From assembly GCA_004561545.1 (NCBI GenBank), contig SFVK01000007.1:1-58108 (forward strand): 58,108 nt of DNA. The letters are read 5' to 3'. A program made the position numbers and the translations under genes. The notes beneath the pieces were generated by a model. The model was not told where the DNA came from and did not search any database. It worked only from the letters and a program-made list of their open reading frames with translations. Source of the DNA: a bacterium. Its GTDB lineage: Bacteria; Bacillota; Clostridia; Oscillospirales; Ruminococcaceae. Positions 41,390 to 47,368 of this stretch are shown here, piece by piece (within the stretch, counting starts at the first letter, position 1; each line of letters opens with the position of its first letter).

Positions 41390-41773
41390 ATGCGTTACTC
41401 ACATCAGCGGGAATTGATCCTGCGGGAAGTTCTTTCCCGGGAAGATCACCCCACAGCGGAGCAAATCTGCACCTCACTGCGTTCAGATTGTCCGCGGCTC
41501 AGTTTGGGCACGGTTTATCGTGATCTGAATACTCTGGTTGATATCGGGAAGATCCGTCGTGTTTCCATCCCCGGTGAGGCAGACCGTTTTGAAGGCCCGG
41601 CTCAGGACCATCAGCATCTGTACTGCCGTTCCTGCCACAAGGTGGAAAGCATCCACATCCCCGATGATCAGCTCAAGGTTCTGGTGGATGCCTGCCCGGG
41701 CATCAAGGCGGAGGATTTCACCCTCACCGTTTTCGGCCTGTGCAGCGAATGCGCGGCGAAACAGAATGCGTAA
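41390..41773 (+). CDS. Fur/PerR-family metalloregulator
   Basis: A 127-residue repressor. The winged helix (about 1-75) has PTAEQICTSLRSDCPRLSLG and TVYRDLNTLVDIG. The dimerisation domain has HQHLYCRSCHKVE and GLCSECAAK, giving the two CxxC pairs of the structural zinc site. The sensing-site Asp and His (DRFEG, DHQH) suggest the PerR branch, which senses peroxide through iron, but a Fur or Zur role cannot be excluded. AAGGAG lies nine bases before the ATG. A palindrome over its own -35 points to autoregulation. No catalase or peroxiredoxin lies beside it. Confidence 0.88.
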   Translation: MRYSHQRELILREVLSREDHPTAEQICTSLRSDCPRLSLGTVYRDLNTLVDIGKIRRVSIPGEADRFEGPAQDHQHLYCRSCHKVESIHIPDDQLKVLVDACPGIKAEDFTLTVFGLCSECAAKQNA

Positions 41774-41808
41774 TCCTTCCCGGTGAACCCGCACCAATCC
41801 GATGCAAG

Positions 41809-41847
41809 CACCCATATGCCGGCGTTGCCCGGCGTATGGGTGTTTTT
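41809..41847 (+). terminator. Rho-independent terminator
   Basis: CACCCATATGCCGG pairs with CCGGCGTATGGGTG with one mismatch, followed by TTTTT. Confidence 0.85.
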
Positions 41848-41884
41848 CTTTGCCGGACAGAATTGAGAACCTGTCACAATCGTA

Positions 41885-41913
41885 TTGAGAAGGACGGGAC
41901 CGCGTGGTATAAT
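41885..41913 (+). promoter_or_regulatory. Sigma-A promoter of the alpha/beta hydrolase
   Basis: TTGAGA and TATAAT with a 17-base spacer, 26 bases before the ATG. Confidence 0.75.
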
Positions 41914-41939
41914 AAGAAAAAATTTGGGAGGTATCCGAT

Positions 41940-42902
41940 ATGACTGACCTTTGCTGCGAAAAGCTCGCCTTCCCTTCGGCGGACGGCATCCACACGGTGA
42001 CCGGCTATGTGTATACCATGCCGGGCGTTCCGGTCCGCGCGGTGTTCCAGCTCAGCCATGGCATGTGTGAGTATGTGGAGCGCTACCGTCCCATGGCGGC
42101 CTGGTACGCGGCGCGGGGAATCGCGCTGGCCGGCAACGACCATCTGGGCCACGGCGCCACCGCCGGCGCGGGGGAGCATGGCTATTATGGGCAGAAGGAT
42201 GGCCGGATTCATCTGCTGGAGGACCTTCACACCATGAACGGGCAGATTCGCCGCAGGTTCCCCGGCACACCGGTGTTCCTTTACGGGCACAGTATGGGCA
42301 GTTTTTATGCCCGCCGCTATGCGGTCACCTGGCCGCAGACCATTGACGGCGCCATTTTCAGCGGCACAGCAGGACCGTCCTTCACCAACCGGGCCGGATA
42401 TCTGCTGGCATCCCTGATTGCCGCCGTGCGGGGGCCCAGGTATGTCTCGCCGCTGATGGTCAAACTGAACTTTGGCGGCTACTGCAAACGGATCGAACAT
42501 CCCGCCTCGGCCAACGACTGGCTGAGCCGGGACCCCGAGGAGGTCCGCGCATATGATGCCGACCCGCTTTGCACCTTCCGGTTCACCGCTTCCACCTACC
42601 GGGAAATGCTGGCCACCCTCAATGCGGTGAGCACCCGCCGCTGGGCGCAGAGCTTCCCCAAGGACCTGCCGGTGCTCTTTGTGGCGGGTGACGGGGATCC
42701 TGTGGGCAATTACGGCGAGGGCGTGCGCCGGGTCTGGGCCATGCTGGGGGATGCCGGGGTAAAGGACCTGACCTGCCAGATCTGGGAGGGCGCCCGCCAC
42801 GAGCTCCACAACGAAACCAACCGCGAGGAAGTGTTCGATTATATCCTTGGCTGGGTGGAACTGCACCTGTCCGGTCAGGCGGACACAACCGGACGCCAAT
42901 AA
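41940..42902 (+). CDS. Serine alpha/beta hydrolase, lysophospholipase/monoacylglycerol lipase-like
   Basis: A 320-residue cytosolic hydrolase. The oxyanion region is LSHGMCEYVERY, the nucleophile elbow GHSMGS (Ser about 119), the acid lies in VAGDGDPVGNYG and the His in ARHELHNE. This matches Hydrolase_4 (PldB-like) enzymes cleaving monoacylglycerols, lysophospholipids or other esters. GGGAGG lies seven bases before the ATG. Monocistronic; the first hairpin of the array that follows probably ends its transcript. Confidence 0.88.
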   Translation: MTDLCCEKLAFPSADGIHTVTGYVYTMPGVPVRAVFQLSHGMCEYVERYRPMAAWYAARGIALAGNDHLGHGATAGAGEHGYYGQKDGRIHLLEDLHTMNGQIRRRFPGTPVFLYGHSMGSFYARRYAVTWPQTIDGAIFSGTAGPSFTNRAGYLLASLIAAVRGPRYVSPLMVKLNFGGYCKRIEHPASANDWLSRDPEEVRAYDADPLCTFRFTASTYREMLATLNAVSTRRWAQSFPKDLPVLFVAGDGDPVGNYGEGVRRVWAMLGDAGVKDLTCQIWEGARHELHNETNREEVFDYILGWVELHLSGQADTTGRQ

Positions 42903-42934
42903 GACCTTGTGTTTTGCAGTCCCAAACGAAAAAC

Positions 42935-43230
42935 AGGGCGCGGAGCCGTTCCCAGGCTCCGCGCCCTCAGCGTGTCGGGAAACCCGACACGCTGCAAAAG
43001 GGGGACCTGTCCGGCACGGCTTCGCCTAACCGTCCAGTTCCCCCTTTTGGAATCCCTCTCGACAAAATTTTGCGGGAAATCGCGCACTCGTCGCTTCGCT
43101 CCTCGCACACAACTTCCCGCAAAATTTCCCTGTCGGTGTCACCATCGTCGGCGCAGGTCCGCCGATGGTGACGGATTTTGACTTTTTCGGCAATCTGAGG
43201 GCGCGGAGCCGTTCCCAGGCTCCACGCCCT
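42935..43230. repeat. Array of six hairpins flanked by a duplicated terminator-like palindrome
   Basis: Consecutive stems are GGGCGCGGAGCC (42936-42966), CAGCGTGTCGGG (42968-42994), CAAAAGGGGGA (42995-43049), AAATTTTGCGGGAA with a CGACA/TGTCG extension (43060-43135), GTCACCAT with CGGCG (43138-43172), and a second copy of the first (43199-43229, one base changed). Each pairs with its downstream complement. The outer copies probably serve as terminators for the genes on each side; the inner four look like an inserted non-coding repeat element. No protein is encoded. Confidence 0.75.
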
Positions 43231-43247
43231 GTTTGCTTCTGGCGGGG

Positions 43248-43463
43248 TTATCCGTTCCCCATCAGGAAATCCAACACATCCCAGCCGTCGCCGCCGTTCT
43301 GGCGGTACAGCTCGGTGTAGCCGCAGTTGCAGCAGCTGATGGTGACAAACTTTTTGTTCTGTATATCGAACAGCTTTGCAAAATTTCCGCCGGTCGCCTG
43401 CAACCGGTCGGACTCATACTGCTGGCAGCCGCATTTCGGACAGACGTATTGACGCTTTTCCAT
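43248..43463 (-). CDS. Small zinc-ribbon protein (DUF2082-like)
   Basis: A 71-residue protein with two zinc knuckles, VCPKCGC and ISCCNCGYTELY, separated by about 30 residues. The C-terminal GGDGWDVLDFLMGNG is typical of small nucleic-acid-binding zinc ribbons of the DUF2082 type, whose role is unknown. AGGAGG lies six bases before the ATG. Longer frames upstream are not supported. Confidence 0.8.
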   Translation of the reverse strand: MEKRQYVCPKCGCQQYESDRLQATGGNFAKLFDIQNKKFVTISCCNCGYTELYRQNGGDGWDVLDFLMGNG

Positions 43464-43557
43464 GGTAGCCTCCTGCAACATCAACCGATGATAAAAATGT
43501 TTGGAATTTCTTCGGTTCCTTCTTTGTAAAGAAGGAACAAAAAAAGAACAAAAACCG

Positions 43558-44322
43558 TCAGATCTTTCGCATCCGGTCCGCCGCCGGCAGCGCGGCCGCT
43601 GTGGGCAGAATCTTGGCCGCGACACGGTGAACGGTGCAAACCAGCCCCGGGGTGCTCACACGGCGGTTGCGGGCGCTGTCCCGCAGCGCCCGGCGCACCA
43701 CGTCGGCGCTGCGGGACGCCAGCGGGTAGTGGCGGAACCCCTGGCCGTTGGCGGATGCGATGCCGATAAACTCGGTGTCCTTTACCCAGTAAGGGCAGAC
43801 CGCCGTCACCCGGATTCCCGCAGGCGCCAGCTCATAATGAAGGGACTGGGTGTAGCTGAGCAAAAACGCCTTGGTCGCCGCATAGACGTTCAGCCCCGGC
43901 ATGGGCTGGAAAGCTGCTGTGGAGCAAACATCCAGCACCCGGCTGCCCGGGTGGAGATAGGGGAATGCCGCGTCGGTCACCTGGGCTGCTGCCCGGCAGT
44001 TCAGGTCAATCATGGCGCCGATGTCCCGGGCCGGCAGATCCACGGTGGGGCCGATGCGCCCCATGCCGGCGGCGTTCACCAGAACCCGCAGGTTGGGCTT
44101 GTGCTCCGCCAGCACCCGGCGCAGCGTGTCCATGCACTCCGGCCGGGTCAGATCCAGCGCCAGCACCCGCACCGGCAGGGGACAGGCGGCGCGCAGCTCT
44201 TCCAGCCGCTCCCGCCGCCGGGCCACCACCCAGATTTCGTCCAGCCCCGGTTCATGGGCCAGCTGACGGACAAATTCGCGCCCCAGACCGCTGGAAGCGC
44301 CGGTTACCAATGCGATTCTCAT
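43558..44322 (-). CDS. Short-chain dehydrogenase/reductase (second of the acyl cassette)
   Basis: A 254-residue Rossmann-fold oxidoreductase. The cofactor loop is TGASSGLG, with ARRRERL after strand 2, indicating NADP(H). NAAGMG and the catalytic CSTAAFQPMPGLNVYAATKAF give Ser, Tyr and Lys. The C-terminal RRVSTPGLVCTVHRVAAKIL resembles SDRs of the DltE/YqjQ type that act on fatty or acyl substrates. GAGGGA precedes the ATG. It is the last gene of the five-gene minus-strand cassette, starting ten bases after the acyltransferase-like gene. Confidence 0.85.
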   Translation of the reverse strand: MRIALVTGASSGLGREFVRQLAHEPGLDEIWVVARRRERLEELRAACPLPVRVLALDLTRPECMDTLRRVLAEHKPNLRVLVNAAGMGRIGPTVDLPARDIGAMIDLNCRAAAQVTDAAFPYLHPGSRVLDVCSTAAFQPMPGLNVYAATKAFLLSYTQSLHYELAPAGIRVTAVCPYWVKDTEFIGIASANGQGFRHYPLASRSADVVRRALRDSARNRRVSTPGLVCTVHRVAAKILPTAAALPAADRMRKI

Positions 44323-44332
44323 GGCAAATCCC

Positions 44333-45340
44333 TCATTCGCAGGGCAGATTGGGCCGGTCCTGGTCGCCGTCTGCCTTGAACAGCACAAAACCTTCCGGCT
44401 GGTTGGTAAAATAGTAGTATTCCGTGTTGGCGTGCAGCGGCGGCGTCAGGTAATTGGGAATCACCACACCGTCACCCTCCAGCCGCTCCCGGAACCCGGC
44501 GGCGGCCCAGACCTGCGGCGCGATGCCCGCATTGTAGCAGTCCATGTATTCCGCCCCGGTCCCGCGCAGAATGCCGTCCAGCGCCCCACCGATGCGGGGC
44601 AGTACCTCATCCGGCCCGATGTAATCCACCAGCCGCACCACCGGAACACAGCCGGTTTCGGCTGCCGTCACGGTGCGGGTCACGGCGTAACACAGCGGAT
44701 GTCCGGCCTCGGTGGCCGCCCACACATCATAGGTAAAGTGGGGGTAGCCAAAATACCGCCGCTCCAGATACCACAGATCCTTTTGCGGCGTGTGGCCGCT
44801 TTGCGGCAGACCCAGCGCCCGCAGCGCTGCGGCGTCCGGCACACGTTCCAGAGCCAGACCGGCGGCCACCGGTTCGGGCTGTGCGCCGCCGTCCGGCCGG
44901 GCCAGCTGCCATCCCCCGGGGGCCGGAGTTCCCAGACGGTAATAATGGCGGAGCCGCTCCGCCGTCCAGCCCAGGAACTGATAGAGCACGCAGGTGTTGG
45001 CCCGGATGTTGTTGCAGGCCACCACCCGGGCATTCAGCAGCCCGGGTAAAGCGTCCATCAGCTCCAGCCCCACGCCGTTGCGGCCCTTGGCCGCCACCCA
45101 GACCGAAACCCACACGTCGGGCGTTTCGCTCTGGTTGGCCGGGATGTACCCTGCGGCGCTCAGGTAAGCGCCGTCCTGCTCCGCCACCGCAAAGCGCGGG
45201 CCGCAGAGCCCCTCATAATAGTATCGGTAAAACTCGCGCCGGTTGACCAGCGGGAGCCGCATATCAAAATGACGGTTGATAAAATCCACAATGGCGGGAC
45301 CCTCGCCGGGCCGCGCCAGCCGGAACACCACATCAGACAA
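44333..45340 (-). CDS. GNAT-like acyltransferase of unknown acceptor
   Basis: A 335-residue protein. The first 145 residues fit a GNAT N-acyltransferase fold (FRLARPGEGPAIVDFINRHF, GYIPANQSETPDVWVSVWVA, KGRNGVGLELMDALP for the acyl-carrier binding loop, and NNIRANTCVLYQFLGW). The second half, ending YLTPPLHANTEYYYFTNQPE, looks like a second GNAT-type domain, as in FemABX and sugar N-acyltransferases of polysaccharide clusters. Translation probably starts at TTG, overlapping the SDR stop, with GGGAGGG eight bases upstream. With an ACP and dehydratase upstream, it is the natural candidate for transferring the acyl product. Confidence 0.65.
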   Translation of the reverse strand: MSDVVFRLARPGEGPAIVDFINRHFDMRLPLVNRREFYRYYYEGLCGPRFAVAEQDGAYLSAAGYIPANQSETPDVWVSVWVAAKGRNGVGLELMDALPGLLNARVVACNNIRANTCVLYQFLGWTAERLRHYYRLGTPAPGGWQLARPDGGAQPEPVAAGLALERVPDAAALRALGLPQSGHTPQKDLWYLERRYFGYPHFTYDVWAATEAGHPLCYAVTRTVTAAETGCVPVVRLVDYIGPDEVLPRIGGALDGILRGTGAEYMDCYNAGIAPQVWAAAGFRERLEGDGVVIPNYLTPPLHANTEYYYFTNQPEGFVLFKADGDQDRPNLPCE

Positions 45341-46079
45341 TGGCGGACCCTCCCGTGACCGGCAGCGTCACACCGGTGATAAACCGTGCCTCCTCGCTGA
45401 GCAGGAAGGCCATGGCGGGCACCACGTCGTCGGGCGTGGCGTTGCGGCCCATGGGGTTTTCCTCGGCGGCAGCCTTGACGATCAGTTCCGGCGTGTCCTG
45501 CAGAAAATGGGTCTCCATCATGCTGGGGGCCACGCAGTTTACCGTCACGCCAAAACGGGCATATTCCACCGCCAGGCTCTTGACCAGACCGCCGATGGCG
45601 CTCTTGTTCATCACATAGGCGGCTGTGAACTTGGGCGGACAGCCGATGGTGTAGCTGGTCTGGATAAACAGCACCCGGCCAAACTTTGCCTTGCTCATGG
45701 CGGGCAGGACCGCCTTGCACAGCTTGACGGCGGAATGGAGCTGAATCTCCCAGTCCTTCTCAAAACGCACCTCGTCAAAGTTTTTGAACTTGGCGTTTAC
45801 CACCGGCAGCGCGGGCAGATGGATGAAATGGGTGGGCGCGGGGTTGTCCCGGGTCACAAGCTGGCAGAAGGTGTCCACCTTGTATGGGTCGGAAAGATCC
45901 ACGTCAAAGGGACGGATTTTCCCCGGAAACTCCTGAATCAGCGGGGCGAGCTTTTCCACATCGCCGCAGCCCTGGGCCAGCACCAGCCGCTCCCCGGCGG
46001 GGTCCTGGGTGAGCAGGCGGCGGATCAAAGCGGTGCCCACGTCGCTGGTGGCGCCGGTGATCAGATATGTATATGCCAT
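45333..46079 (-). CDS. Short-chain dehydrogenase/reductase, FabG-like
   Basis: A 248-residue reductase. TGATSDVG binds the cofactor, QTSYTIG holds the Ser, and AAYVMNKSA the Tyr and Lys. VTVNCVAPSMMETHF and ITGVTLPVTGGSAIV match 3-oxoacyl-ACP reductases. It starts ten bases after the MaoC gene and overlaps the acyltransferase-like gene by eight bases. Likely reaction: 3-ketoacyl-ACP to 3-hydroxyacyl-ACP, inferred from the neighbouring ACP and dehydratase. Confidence 0.85.
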   Translation of the reverse strand: MAYTYLITGATSDVGTALIRRLLTQDPAGERLVLAQGCGDVEKLAPLIQEFPGKIRPFDVDLSDPYKVDTFCQLVTRDNPAPTHFIHLPALPVVNAKFKNFDEVRFEKDWEIQLHSAVKLCKAVLPAMSKAKFGRVLFIQTSYTIGCPPKFTAAYVMNKSAIGGLVKSLAVEYARFGVTVNCVAPSMMETHFLQDTPELIVKAAAEENPMGRNATPDDVVPAMAFLLSEEARFITGVTLPVTGGSAIV

Positions 46080-46089
46080 AATGGTTCCC

Positions 46090-46506
46090 TCACTTTGCCA
46101 GCCCGGCCTTGATGACGCCCCGGGTGACCTTTTTGCCGTCCTGGTTGGTGATGACGGCCTTGATTTCCGCCTCGGCCACCGCCTCGCTCACGCTGACCAC
46201 CGTGCCGGTGACGGTGAGAGTGTCGCCGAGAAAGACGGGCCTGGCGAACCTGCATTCCACGCCGTGGAGCAGGCAGTGTTCGCCCGGCAGGTAAACCCCC
46301 GCCAGGGTGGAGAAAAAGCTGGCGCCCAGCATACCATAGACCACACGTCCCGGATATCCCCGGCCGCGGGCATAGTCCTCGTCCATGTGAATGGGGGAGA
46401 CGTCCCCCGTGATGGCGCAGAACTGCTCCATCATTTCCGCCGTGACCGTCACGGTAAAGCTCTCGGTCAGGCCGGGGGTCATGTCAGCCAGTGTATAATG
46501 GTTCAT
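46090..46506 (-). CDS. MaoC-family (R)-enoyl-ACP/CoA hydratase
   Basis: A 138-residue hot-dog-fold hydratase. The catalytic Asp and His sit in AITGDVSPIHMDEDYA and the helix PGRVVYGMLGASFFSTLAG follows; both are hallmarks of (R)-specific enoyl hydratases. It interconverts 3-hydroxyacyl and 2-enoyl thioesters. Its ATG is three bases after the ACP stop codon. Confidence 0.92.
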   Translation of the reverse strand: MNHYTLADMTPGLTESFTVTVTAEMMEQFCAITGDVSPIHMDEDYARGRGYPGRVVYGMLGASFFSTLAGVYLPGEHCLLHGVECRFARPVFLGDTLTVTGTVVSVSEAVAEAEIKAVITNQDGKKVTRGVIKAGLAK

Positions 46507-46509
46507 GGC

Positions 46510-46752
46510 TCAGCCCGCCATCCGCTTGACCAGGTCCAGCAGATCGCCCACATCCTTGAGGTTGCGCACGTCGGCCAGCTTGAACTTGATGCTGAACTTT
46601 TTCTCGATGGCGGTGAGCAGGTTGATCTGCTCCAGGCTGTCCCAGTCCTCAATGTCATCGGCGCAGGTGTCGCGGGTGATGACAAGGGTGTCATCGTCAA
46701 AATTGTCGCGGAAAATCTCCTGTACGGCTTCCAAAATTTCCTGTTCAGTCAT
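46510..46752 (-). CDS. Acyl carrier protein (dedicated)
   Basis: An 80-residue acidic four-helix carrier. The phosphopantetheine serine is in DWDSLEQI; fatty-acid ACPs have DSLDxVE, so the sequence is diverged and suggests a separate role from bulk fatty acid synthesis. AAGGAG lies eight bases before the ATG used; a GTG nine bases earlier is less likely. It is the first gene of the acyl cassette and needs a phosphopantetheinyl transferase encoded elsewhere. Confidence 0.92.
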   Translation of the reverse strand: MTEQEILEAVQEIFRDNFDDDTLVITRDTCADDIEDWDSLEQINLLTAIEKKFSIKFKLADVRNLKDVGDLLDLVKRMAG

Positions 46753-46787
46753 GGGGAACACTCCTTATTGTATTAAATTACAGCCCC

Positions 46788-46816
46788 AGTCTACCATAAA
46801 ATCCGCCGTAAAACAA
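46788..46816 (-). promoter_or_regulatory. Putative promoter of the acyl cassette
   Basis: TTGTTT and TAGACT with a 17-base spacer, between the BofC-like gene and the ACP gene. Both hexamers are weak, so read-through from upstream is also possible. Confidence 0.45.
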
Positions 46817-46828
46817 GAGACCCCGCCC

Positions 46829-47140
46829 TCACAGACCGTAATCTTCCAGCTTTTGCTGCAAATCCGCCTCGTCCTGCACGGCAATGCCCTGCTGCAAAGC
46901 CAGCACATCGGCTTCCGGCAGCAGACGGGTATAAATGTCATACTGGGCCAGTGGTCCCGACCCGTCCGCGGCGTAAAGTGCCACATGCCCGGCGTTGTCC
47001 TTGAGCAGATACTGCGGCGCGGCGGGCTGGCGGCGGGCATCCACTGCAAACCAGAGCACCCCCGCCCCAATGCACAGCGCCGCCAGCGCCCCCAAAAGAA
47101 GAAAATAAGCCCGGTACGCCCGGGGCATTTTGCGCTGCAT
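46829..47140 (-). CDS. Small membrane protein with BofC-C-like domain
   Basis: A 103-residue protein with one N-terminal membrane helix (about 10-32) and an outside domain with YLLKDNAGHVALYAADGS, YDIYTRLLPEADVLALQQGI and LQQKLEDYGL. This conserved pattern is common in Clostridia as an unassigned protein and resembles the C-terminal domain of BofC, an intramembrane-protease regulator of sporulation. GAGAGGTG lies before the ATG. Function here is not known. It is divergent from the PBP gene. Confidence 0.75.
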   Translation of the reverse strand: MQRKMPRAYRAYFLLLGALAALCIGAGVLWFAVDARRQPAAPQYLLKDNAGHVALYAADGSGPLAQYDIYTRLLPEADVLALQQGIAVQDEADLQQKLEDYGL

Positions 47141-47177
47141 GCAAACAACACCTCTCTTGTAAATTTCACAGAGAAAA

Positions 47178-47207
47178 TTTTACGTTCCTGCAATCAGTAT
47201 TGCCAAA
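47178..47207 (-). promoter_or_regulatory. Promoter of the BofC-C-like gene
   Basis: TTGGCA and TAAAAT with an 18-base spacer, about 38 bases before the ATG. Confidence 0.65.
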
Positions 47208-47275
47208 ACCTCTGGGATCAAACCAAAAAAAGATGAAATTTCTTTGACGGCCCCTGTACTTTTGGGAATACTTTG

Positions 47276-47284
47276 TGATATAAT
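47276..47284 (+). promoter_or_regulatory. Extended -10 promoter of the class A PBP gene
   Basis: TGATATAAT is an extended -10 (TGNTATAAT). No -35 stands at the right distance. Transcription should begin near 47291. Confidence 0.6.
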
Positions 47285-47368
47285 TCAATCTATGATTCCA
47301 TGCAATTCTGTGTGACCGCCGCCCGGCGGGCGCCTGACTGTATAAAGACTCCAAAGGAGGCGGTCCCC

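Noticed and set aside
42935..43230. Hairpin array considered as a CRISPR or tRNA cluster
   Set aside because: Stems differ from each other, no constant repeat alternates with spacers, and no T-arm (GGTTCGA) or CCA end is seen.
47300..47302. ATG as start of the class A PBP
   Set aside because: It lies about nine bases after the predicted transcript start and upstream of the ideal AAAGGAGG site.
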